Shown: positions 6,958 to 12,471 of the stretch, piece after piece | Numbering within the stretch: the first letter of the stretch is position 1 | Layout: each line of letters starts with the position of its first letter | NCBI GenBank assembly: GCA_910588145.1 | Contig: CAJUPO010000024.1 | Coordinates: 1-12,494 of the forward strand | From: an uncultured Oscillospiraceae bacterium | GTDB lineage: Bacteria; Bacillota; Clostridia; Oscillospirales; Ruminococcaceae | Reading direction: 5' to 3' | Length of the DNA stretch: 12,494 nucleotides | Translations under genes and position numbers: made by a program | Notes under the pieces: generated by a model | Told to the model about the DNA's origin: nothing | Database searches by the model: none | What the model saw: the letters and a program-made list of their open reading frames with translations, nothing else

Positions 6958-7011
6958 AATATAATCATCATAAATAATAATTTAAACATTTTTATGTAAA
7001 AATATGTTTAA
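6958..7011 (-). promoter_or_regulatory. Candidate promoter and inverted-repeat operator before the secreted-protein gene
   Basis: On the minus strand TTTAAA (6981-6986) and TATATT (6958-6963) are spaced by 17 bp, a weak -35 with a fair -10. An imperfect inverted repeat (6982-7011, TTAAACAT...ATGTTTAA with one bulged base) overlaps the -35. This could be a regulated promoter, or simply an AT-rich hairpin in a transcript reading through from agrB-agrD. Confidence 0.4.
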
Positions 7012-7062
7012 TACGATGGTGTTTTTTGCTGAACCTTTTTAGCGTTTGTAGATGATATGACC

Positions 7063-7200
7063 TTACTTTTTCAAAATTTTTGCAGCTTTTGATTCATCAG
7101 GTTGATAAGAACCCCATGCTGAAGCAGCGCCGCAGGACTTTACAGCCATTGCCCTTGTAACTTTTGCCAAAGCATTAGCTATAGCCTTTTAAGCTTTCAT
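7063..7200 (-). CDS. agrD: AgrD-like autoinducer propeptide, interrupted by an early stop
   Basis: The precursor of the cyclic signal peptide cut by AgrB and sensed by AgrC. A perfect AGGAGGG lies just before ATG 7200, inside the end of agrB, and the frame reads MKA, then TAA (7189-7191), then KAIANALAKVTRAM, AVKSCGAASAWGSYQPDES and a lysine-rich end, stopping at 7063. Past the stop it has the full AgrD layout: amphipathic N-terminal helix, a Cys/Ser-containing core ending in Trp-Gly-Ser-Tyr, then Gln-Pro with acidic residues as the AgrB recognition tail. Possible restarts are TTG 7170 (35 aa) or ATG 7149 (28 aa), both with poor ribosome sites and a shortened helix. It may be a recent nonsense mutation, a sequencing error, or expression by reinitiation. 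Identity is firm; function uncertain. Confidence 0.8.
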
Positions 7201-7765
7201 GATATCCCTCCTTTTGCATTAATATTTCAATAATAATCATCAACGATACTAAAAGCAATGTTAATGCCATTACTGTCCAAATGTAAATATTAAGAATTTT
7301 CAATATTACTGATACAATGCCTAATAATGCATATATTATCAGAGATATGGTTTTAAACTGCTGCTTTTGTTTTAATGTTAATTGCTTATGTCTGTTATTG
7401 ACCGGAGCATATAAAACTACAGCAATGCATCCGGCTATTAGTAATCCTTCAAGAAGATGTATCGGTAAACGTGAAAAAACATTGCTTATCAATGATATAC
7501 AAACGTATGATACTCCTAATGCAAGATTACATTTGAAATAACTTTCTGCATGATATCCTCCTGTAAATTGCCTTAATAAAATAAAACAGAACAGAAAGCA
7601 TATCCCAGACACAAAATTGCCTAATAGTAAACTTAATATTATAATAAGTACGATGTTCAGAACTGATGATATAGTTATTTCTATACCATATTTATAAACG
7701 TCTGTTTCGTCAATTGGTATTTTAGTATTTCTCGTTATAAAGGCTAAAATTTTTTTAGAAAGCAA
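7175..7765 (-). CDS. agrB: AgrB-like accessory gene regulator protein B
   Basis: A membrane cysteine endopeptidase that cleaves the AgrD propeptide and helps make the thiolactone signal. It is 196 aa, the usual length. The catalytic pair is visible: His72 and Cys79 in GGYHAESYFKCN, with the same seven-residue spacing as in the S. aureus enzyme. N-terminal KYGIEITISSV and RQFTGGYHA are typical of the family, and about five to six hydrophobic segments follow. The only in-frame start is TTG 7765, with no clear ribosome site; a 14-codon ORF starting at an ATG at about 7792 overlaps it in another frame and could couple translation. It has its own promoter at 7826-7853, and its 3' end carries the ribosome site and first codons of the agrD-like gene. 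Confidence 0.93.
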   Translation of the reverse strand: MLSKKILAFITRNTKIPIDETDVYKYGIEITISSVLNIVLIIILSLLLGNFVSGICFLFCFILLRQFTGGYHAESYFKCNLALGVSYVCISLISNVFSRLPIHLLEGLLIAGCIAVVLYAPVNNRHKQLTLKQKQQFKTISLIIYALLGIVSVILKILNIYIWTVMALTLLLVSLMIIIEILMQKEGYHESLKGYS

Positions 7766-7825
7766 AGTATCATTTGAATATCACTCATTTGTTTTTAATA
7801 TTTACATTCTATTATATCAATTCTC

Positions 7826-7853
7826 ATTATATCATCTGGAAATAATTTGTCAA
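7826..7853 (-). promoter_or_regulatory. Sigma-A promoter of agrB-agrD
   Basis: Minus strand: TTGACA (7848-7853), 16-bp spacer, TATAAT (7826-7831), a perfect match in both hexamers. A second TATAAT at 7811-7816 lacks a matching -35. The direct repeats at 7861-7889 lie only 7 bp upstream of the -35. Confidence 0.85.
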
Positions 7854-7860
7854 CAACTTA

Positions 7861-7889
7861 GGGACGAACGGTCAAATCTTGGGACGAAC
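7861..7889 (-). promoter_or_regulatory. Putative AgrA (LytTR) binding site, two direct repeats
   Basis: The 9-mer GTTCGTCCC (minus strand) occurs twice, at 7881-7889 and 7861-7869, 20 bp start to start. The promoter-proximal copy in its context, ACCGTTCGT, fits the published LytTR-box consensus [TA][AC][CA]GTTN[AG][TG] at every position; the distal copy fits only in its core. Two direct repeats about two helical turns apart, next to the -35, is the arrangement expected for an AgrA-type activator. Confidence 0.72.
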
Positions 7890-7890
7890 A

Positions 7891-7935
7891 ACAGAAAAAA
7901 AGTCGATATTTATAATATACCGACTTTTTTTCTGT
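7891..7935. terminator. Terminator of agrA-agrC
   Basis: ACAGAAAAAAAGTCG (7891-7905) pairs with CGACTTTTTTTCTGT (7921-7935); inner ATATT/AATAT pairs extend the stem. It starts 6 bp after the agrC stop and carries T-runs for both directions. It separates agrA-agrC from the agrB-agrD promoter. Confidence 0.85.
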
Positions 7936-7940
7936 AATTA

Positions 7941-9260
7941 TTAGCTCCTTTTATAAAGAGTTATGCTGTTGCAAAAATTATTATCTTCTATGTAAAAGTC
8001 ATACTCTCCCCGATACTTTTTTATTATATTCTTTATAATTTTAATTCCGTATCCATGTTCGGAGGTATTCTCCTTTGAAGTAATTAAATTATTATTTTCA
8101 TCTTTTGCCACTGAAGATAATGTATTTTTTACTGTTATTTCGACCTTATCATTATTTGTTCTTATTTGAACATAAATGTACGTGTCAGACTTACATCGGC
8201 AGCAGGCTTCTATTGCATTATCAAGCAGATTGCCCAGTAAACTGCACCAATCAATATCATCAATCCCGGAAAAATCATTTGAAATACTGTACACTGCATT
8301 TATTCCGTTTTTTCTTGCTGATATCAGCTTCGAGTTCAAAACGGCATTAACTACATCATTTCCGGTATCAATTGACATTTCAAATTTATCATTATCCTTT
8401 ATAACTGTTTTAATAAAATCAGCGGCTGAATAGGATTGATTATTTTCTATAAGGGTCAGCAGTACATTATAACGCTGATTTACATCGTGCATTATACAAT
8501 GAACTTCTTCATACGGATTTTTTATATTTTCAGCGTACAGCTTCTGATATTCGTTCTGCTGCTTTAGGATTTTATTTTCTGTTTCGGTCATATTTGCCGT
8601 ACTGAGCTTTGTTATCATAAAAAAACTCACTACATTTATAATCAGCATTCCTGTTTTTGCTGCTAAAAGAAATACTATACCGTTTGGGGTCAGAGCAGTC
8701 TGTATTTGAACCAAATGTATCAATATGAAAATTACAATTGATATTCCGAGAACTGAAAATATTAATATCCATTCCGATAATTTTAAAGTCACTCCGTCTT
8801 TAGCTGATATTTTCAGTATCATCTGATACAGATAAGTTACAATTAACTGTACAGTTACTATCATTATAAAACGATAGATATTTCTTTCTGTATAAATGCT
8901 TTCAAGGTGATTAGCAGTTACCGTTGTCAGAGCAGCGGTTACTGTTGTATTCACCATAATAATGCATGAAAAAGCCAGTAATGATATAAACGCTTTCTTT
9001 GCCGTACCTCCTTCTAAGAATACAACGGCAAAAGCAAAAACAAGTATTGGATAAATCAATCCTAATATTCCTTCAAAATCGCTGAAATTGTTAATTACAG
9101 TTACCAACGCTGTATATCCGAGACTTCCGCTTATGTAAACAATTTTGTTTTTACGGTTCTTTATATTAAAATTTAAAAATGAACAGACAAAATGAAAAAC
9201 AATAAGTCCCTCATAGATATTTATCAGCAATTCAAATAAATTCCATAGTACTTCTTTCAT
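7941..9260 (-). CDS. agrC: AgrC-like sensor histidine kinase
   Basis: A membrane receptor kinase that senses the AgrD-derived signal and phosphorylates the partner regulator encoded just upstream. It is 439 aa. Residues 1-220 are strongly hydrophobic with six to seven membrane segments (for example IYPILVFAFAVVFL and WILIFSVLGISIVIFILIHL), the usual AgrC peptide-sensing domain. The H-box is MHDVNQRYNVL with His258, the N-box LLGNLLDNAIEAC is at 341-353, and the G-box EHGYGIKIIKNII is at 401-413; these define the GHKL/HPK10 type. The start ATG overlaps the agrA stop as ATGA, with AAGGA inside agrA, so the two are translationally coupled. The gene ends at a strong terminator before agrB, so it is not co-transcribed with agrB-agrD by default. 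Confidence 0.94.
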   Translation of the reverse strand: MKEVLWNLFELLINIYEGLIVFHFVCSFLNFNIKNRKNKIVYISGSLGYTALVTVINNFSDFEGILGLIYPILVFAFAVVFLEGGTAKKAFISLLAFSCIIMVNTTVTAALTTVTANHLESIYTERNIYRFIMIVTVQLIVTYLYQMILKISAKDGVTLKLSEWILIFSVLGISIVIFILIHLVQIQTALTPNGIVFLLAAKTGMLIINVVSFFMITKLSTANMTETENKILKQQNEYQKLYAENIKNPYEEVHCIMHDVNQRYNVLLTLIENNQSYSAADFIKTVIKDNDKFEMSIDTGNDVVNAVLNSKLISARKNGINAVYSISNDFSGIDDIDWCSLLGNLLDNAIEACCRCKSDTYIYVQIRTNNDKVEITVKNTLSSVAKDENNNLITSKENTSEHGYGIKIIKNIIKKYRGEYDFYIEDNNFCNSITLYKRS

Positions 9261-9982
9261 CTTAATGTCCTTAGATACAATGTGTATTTTTCGTGTAATT
9301 CTTTTTTGTAAATACGTCCTATGTTCATTATTTCTCCGTTTTTTAGTTTAATTTCATAGTTCGGATAATCAATTACGCTTATGTTCTTCATATTAACTAT
9401 AATTCTGTTATGTATCCGTACAAAATCATATACGGCAAATTTATCTTCTGTTTCCGATATTTTTCCTCTGACTCTTATCTGTGAATCATTTAAATGATAG
9501 TTCAAATAATTTTTTTCGCTTGAAATATATAAAATATCTCTTACGCATACACTCGTTTTTTCATTATACGGAAGATCAAGAATTAATGAATCATTTTGCC
9601 GTATATGACGTGACAGCTTTTTAACAACGCTTTTCAACTGCATTTCAAGCTGATCAGACGGCAGCTTCCGTATAAAATGAAAAGGCTGAAAATCAAATGC
9701 ATTAAAAACGAGTCCGCTTTCTGTTGTTATGAATATTATAAATGTTTTACTTGATATATCCCTTAACCTTTCTGCTATCTCAAAACCATTTATATCAGGG
9801 ATTCGTATATCAAGAAAAATAACATCAAACGGCAGTTTGCTGTACTCTTCCAAAAGACTGCGCCCGGTTTCATAAACGGATATATCTTCAAACTCCAACT
9901 CATTATTCTTCATTTCATCGTATATTAGATTTCTTACCAAATTTAAGGTTATTGGTTCATCGTCACAAATAGCTATCCTAAT
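9257..9982 (-). CDS. agrA: AgrA-like LytTR response regulator (ATT start)
   Basis: A DNA-binding response regulator for the AgrC-like kinase. The receiver domain has the acidic pair Asp7-Asp8 (ICDDEP), phospho-acceptor Asp58 (FLDIRIPDING), Thr86 (FITTES) and Lys106 (FIRKLP). The LytTR domain covers about residues 132-241 (ILYISSEKNYLNYH, FVRIHNRIIVNM, LKNGEIMNIGRIYKK). The start proposed is the rare codon ATT 9982, which has a perfect AAAGGAGG 8 nt upstream and gives MRIAICDDEP, the normal beginning of the family. The only longer options are TTG codons near 10036 that lie inside the promoter. The product is then 241 aa. It probably activates the agrB-agrD promoter through the repeats at 7861-7889. 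Confidence 0.93.
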   Translation of the reverse strand: MRIAICDDEPITLNLVRNLIYDEMKNNELEFEDISVYETGRSLLEEYSKLPFDVIFLDIRIPDINGFEIAERLRDISSKTFIIFITTESGLVFNAFDFQPFHFIRKLPSDQLEMQLKSVVKKLSRHIRQNDSLILDLPYNEKTSVCVRDILYISSEKNYLNYHLNDSQIRVRGKISETEDKFAVYDFVRIHNRIIVNMKNISVIDYPNYEIKLKNGEIMNIGRIYKKELHEKYTLYLRTLR

Positions 9983-10004
9983 ATCAATCGCCTCCTTTTT
10001 ATTT

Positions 10005-10033
10005 ATTCTACCATATAACAATAATATTTTCAA
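10005..10033 (-). promoter_or_regulatory. Promoter of agrA-agrC
   Basis: Minus strand: TTGAAA (10028-10033), 17-bp spacer, TAGAAT (10005-10010), one mismatch in each hexamer. The expected transcript start is just upstream of the AAAGGAGG at 9991-9998, leaving a leader of only about 20 nt. Confidence 0.75.
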
Positions 10034-10036
10034 CAA

Positions 10037-10362
10037 ATTTCAGTAAAAAATTTACTTTTAGTTACTGTGGCAAACATAAAAAAGACTGTTCTACATAATT
10101 TTTTTAGCAACATGATTTAGACTCAGGACAATACTTATAAAAACCCAAATAAATTTTATTTTGATTAGACAGAACAATCATAAAAATACCGCACTACATA
10201 AAGTGCGGTTATCATCATTTATACATTTTAATGAATATTTTTATGGTAAGTATCAATAATTAAAATCATGAATTTTATTAGCGTTTTGCACTATTTTGCG
10301 TATATGTTTTTGTATATACTATACATAAGTTCACTAACTAAACCAAAGTCTTAAAGACAAGC
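10037..10362. other. Intergenic region between agrA promoter and tRNA remnant
   Basis: No gene is supported. It holds a terminator-like hairpin at 10182-10209 and AT-rich sequence, including a small AGTAAA / TTTACT dyad just upstream of the agrA promoter. No LytTR-box match was seen here, so autoregulation of agrA-agrC is not evident. Confidence 0.5.
10182..10209 (-). terminator. Intrinsic terminator upstream of agrA
   Basis: ACCGCACT / AGTGCGGT (10188-10195 with 10202-10209), 6-nt loop; on the minus strand it is followed by ATTTTT. It would stop transcription arriving from the tRNA side before agrA. Confidence 0.65.
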
Positions 10363-10395
10363 AAAAGCCCGCAAATGACGTATTTACGGGCTTTT
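10363..10395. terminator. Terminator following the tRNA fragment
   Basis: AAAAGCCCG (10363-10371) pairs with CGGGCTTTT (10387-10395), with inner AAAT/ATTT pairs. It starts 5 bp after the tRNA CCA end and has T-runs on both strands. It is the expected terminator of the original tRNA gene. Confidence 0.8.
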
Positions 10396-10399
10396 CTCA

Positions 10400-10439
10400 T
10401 GGCTCCCCAAGTTGGACTCGAACCAACGACCTGACGGTT
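10400..10439 (-). tRNA. 3' fragment of a tRNA gene, probably tRNA-Asn (attachment-site remnant)
   Basis: On the minus strand this reads from the 3' side of the anticodon stem (AACCGTC) through variable loop AGGTC, a perfect T arm (GTTGG TTCGAGT CCAAC), acceptor strand TTGGGGA, discriminator G and encoded CCA. A 5' acceptor TCCCCAA is predicted; T1-A72 with G73 and the AACCG..GGTCGTTGGTTCGAGTCC style match bacterial tRNA-Asn(GUU). The 5' half and anticodon are missing: to the right the sequence becomes the end of the serine-recombinase gene. The fragment is not a functional tRNA. It marks a junction where an element entered the tRNA gene. Confidence 0.82.
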
Positions 10440-10440
10440 T

Positions 10441-10459
10441 GAATAGTGATACACTATTC
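10441..10459. repeat. 8-bp inverted repeat at the tRNA/element junction
   Basis: GAATAGTG, ATA, CACTATTC is a perfect dyad starting one base from the end of tRNA identity. It contains the TGA stop of the recombinase and begins with GA, the dinucleotide at which TndX/TnpX-type recombinases are known to exchange strands. It may be the element end and recombinase-binding site. Confidence 0.55.
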
Positions 10460-12055
10460 AAGTTCGCCAATAAATTTATAGTGTATGGATACCTTCTGAC
10501 AATATCCATCATCGACCTTTATCCTATCGCTGACAACAATTTTATCAATTAATCGGTTAAGAAGCTCTTTGTCCAGTTCCATTACCTTGTCATATTGACT
10601 TATCAAATCGGTAAACTGTTCAACATTAGTATCTTTATCCTTTTGCTCCTGCATTTCTGCATTCAGCTCCGATAATCTTGCATTCAGCTTATCCTGTTCC
10701 ATTTCACATTTGCCTGACAGGTCTTTGAATTTCTTTTCCGATAACAGACCGTCCAGTCTGTCATCATAAAGTCTATCAAACTTCATGTCAAGCTCTTTTA
10801 TTCGAGCCTGCAATACATTTATTTCATAATCTATTGCTTTTCTATCGTTACTTTCTGACTTGCCGATTTTATTCTGAACGATTTGGATAAATCTATCCTT
10901 ATCTTTCTGTACCGCTCTCAGCATTTGTCTTACGTCTGTCAGCACAATTTCGTACAAATCATCATACAGTGTATAGTGTATGGAACATTTATCTTTACCT
11001 TTTTTCTTATATGTAGTACAGCAGAAGTGGTTTTGCCTATTGCTTGCATTTGCGATACCCAAAGCATAACCGCACTTATCACATTTCAGTAATCCGGCGA
11101 ATATATTTACATTCCCCATTTTACTTGTCCGCTTACGGCTTTTTAAGCTTTTTTGGGCGTCATTCCAGAGCTGTTCTGATATTAGAGGCTCGTGTGTATT
11201 TTCTACCACTATCCACTTATCTTCACTCTGTTTGATTTCCCTTTTGCTTTTAAATGACATTTTCCGTCGTTTTCCGCTTATAAGGTGTCCGAGATAGGAA
11301 CGGTTCTGCATCATTTTATGCACTGTTGTAAAATTCCACTCATACGGGTCCTTTTCATAATTTCGTCTGCTTCTTTGCGCTTGCAGTGCAGCAGGCGTTA
11401 TTATTTTTCTCTCACTCAGCACACGGGCTATCTTGTTATATCCATACCCTTGATATGCCGCCATTTCAAATATCCATTTGACTATGGGGGCTGTTTCTTT
11501 GTCTATAACAAGAACGTGTTTATCTTCTTCTGACTTCTTATACCCATACGGTGCCTGCGATCCGATAAATTCTCCTCGTTTTGCTTTCGCTGCAAGTGCC
11601 TGACGTGTTTTTCTTGAACAGTCTGCGGGATAGTATTGGTTAAAGATGTTTTTCAGCGGCAGCATTAAGTCAAGGTCAAGATTTTCTCTTTCACTGTCTA
11701 CATCGTCACCGATTGCTATGAACCTTATTCCCTTTTCAGGGAAGACCTCTTCAATATACTTGCCTACCTCAATATAGTTTCGCCCAAATCTTGATAAATC
11801 CTTGACTACTACCATATTTACTATTCCGTTTTGTACATCTGACATCATTCGCTTAAAGCTCGGTCTGTCAAAGTTTGTTCCCGAAAATCCGTCATCACAG
11901 TAAAAGTCATATACTCCGTAATTATTTATATTACAGTAGTCCTCCAATACTTTTTTCTGTGTTTCTATGGAAATACTCGTTCCGTCCTGTTCATCATCCC
12001 TTGATAAACGGCAGTAACAAGCTGCTGTATATCTGCTTTGCCCATTTAAAATCAT
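10454..12055 (-). CDS. Large serine recombinase, TndX/TnpX-like
   Basis: A site-specific recombinase that excises and integrates the element through a serine-DNA intermediate. The start chosen is ATG 12055, with AAAGGA and TGGGA upstream; the frame reaches TTG 12076 without a better site. The product is 533 aa, the length known for TndX of Tn5397. The resolvase domain comes first, with catalytic Ser18 in CYCRLSRDDEQDG and the downstream KDLSRFGRN motif (residues 85-93). The recombinase domain follows (KRGEFIGSQAPYGY), then a zinc-ribbon domain with Cys325, Cys328, Cys345/346 and Cys357 (LLKCDKCGYAL, HFCCTTYKKKG, KCS). A coiled-coil-like stretch rich in Lys, Glu and Leu spans about residues 400-475, and a C-terminal tail follows. 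It is complete. The adjacent tRNA fragment and dyad suggest it made this junction. Confidence 0.94.
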   Translation of the reverse strand: MILNGQSRYTAACYCRLSRDDEQDGTSISIETQKKVLEDYCNINNYGVYDFYCDDGFSGTNFDRPSFKRMMSDVQNGIVNMVVVKDLSRFGRNYIEVGKYIEEVFPEKGIRFIAIGDDVDSERENLDLDLMLPLKNIFNQYYPADCSRKTRQALAAKAKRGEFIGSQAPYGYKKSEEDKHVLVIDKETAPIVKWIFEMAAYQGYGYNKIARVLSERKIITPAALQAQRSRRNYEKDPYEWNFTTVHKMMQNRSYLGHLISGKRRKMSFKSKREIKQSEDKWIVVENTHEPLISEQLWNDAQKSLKSRKRTSKMGNVNIFAGLLKCDKCGYALGIANASNRQNHFCCTTYKKKGKDKCSIHYTLYDDLYEIVLTDVRQMLRAVQKDKDRFIQIVQNKIGKSESNDRKAIDYEINVLQARIKELDMKFDRLYDDRLDGLLSEKKFKDLSGKCEMEQDKLNARLSELNAEMQEQKDKDTNVEQFTDLISQYDKVMELDKELLNRLIDKIVVSDRIKVDDGYCQKVSIHYKFIGELE

Positions 12056-12077
12056 TTCCCAGTCCTTTCTGAGCAAA

Positions 12078-12126
12078 GCGGTTGACTTTATATATTATAT
12101 CATATTTTTTAATTAAAGTCAACCGC
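12078..12126 (-). promoter_or_regulatory. Recombinase promoter inside a 13-bp inverted repeat
   Basis: Minus strand: TTGACT (12117-12122), 17-bp spacer, TATAAT (12094-12099). The perfect dyad GCGGTTGACTTTA / TAAAGTCAACCGC occupies 12078-12090 and 12114-12126, so one arm covers the -35 and the other the initially transcribed region. That is the layout of an operator for repression or autoregulation. Confidence 0.75.
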
Positions 12127-12137
12127 TGCCCATTCTC

Positions 12138-12305
12138 TTACGCAATATTTTCCCGTCTGTTTTTTATATCCTTTTGAACCTTTTCACATACATATTCATT
12201 ATATAAAGTCATAAGGTTCTCAGTACCGAAGTGTCTTTCAACTGCATAACTAACCTTACCCTTTTTTATAACCGTTTTGTTATCGCTTTCCTTTTTTCCT
12301 TTCAA
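12138..12305 (-). CDS. Small element-encoded protein, 55 aa
   Basis: Start is TTG 12305, with a perfect AGGAGG 7 nt upstream. It encodes a charged soluble protein: lysine-rich beginning (MKGKKESDNKTVIKKGK), then VSYAVERHFGTENLMTLYNE and a helical basic end (KVQKDIKNRREN). The pattern of a short basic start, Val-Ser-Tyr-x-Val-Glu-Arg-x-Phe and a helical tail resembles small conserved proteins encoded next to large serine recombinases in clostridial elements (TnpW-like in style); I cannot assign it to a named family with certainty. It lies between the recombinase promoter and the 32-aa gene. Its role is unknown; a recombination accessory protein or regulator is possible. Confidence 0.72.
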   Translation of the reverse strand: MKGKKESDNKTVIKKGKVSYAVERHFGTENLMTLYNEYVCEKVQKDIKNRRENIA

Positions 12306-12372
12306 TCGTCTGCCTCCTGATATATTCTCATATAAGGTGTTAATGTCACCTTTGAAATATTATTTATTTCCT

Positions 12373-12471
12373 TCAGTCCTTTTCATCGCCCTGCTTAGCG
12401 GCAAACATCAGGCACATTACAAAAGTCCCAAATATCCCTCCAAGAACAAAACCAATAAAAAACTGTATCAT
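12373..12471 (-). CDS. DUF3789-like small membrane protein, 32 aa
   Basis: Start is ATG 12471, with GGAGGG 8 nt upstream; TGA at 12373-12375. The peptide is one membrane span (MIQFFIGFVLGGIFGTFVMC) followed by a short charged cytoplasmic tail (AAKQGDEKD). This composition, MIQFFIG start and AAKQ after the span match the very small DUF3789-type proteins common in Tn916/Tn1549-like conjugative elements of Firmicutes. Its function is not known. It is followed after 67 bp by the 55-aa gene and is probably co-transcribed with it. It is shorter than most gene finders report. Confidence 0.75.
   Translation of the reverse strand: MIQFFIGFVLGGIFGTFVMCLMFAAKQGDEKD

Noticed and set aside
10290..10345. 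AT-rich palindrome around GTATATACTATAC as an operator
   Set aside because: The dyad is short and of a kind expected by chance in such AT-rich DNA, with no gene start next to it.
960..10440. An island spanning from the tyrosine integrase to the tRNA fragment
   Set aside because: The integrase is about 8 kb from the tRNA fragment and I found no second copy of the tRNA 3' sequence near it, so the boundaries cannot be supported.
10400..10460. A complete tRNA gene
   Set aside because: The sequence right of 10440 cannot form the anticodon 5' strand, D arm or a TCCCCAA acceptor strand; only the 3' 40 bases are tRNA.
10883..12072. Several plus-strand ORFs of 60-80 codons inside the serine recombinase gene
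   Set aside because: Antisense shadows of an intact gene; compositions are Ser/His/Phe-rich without domain features.
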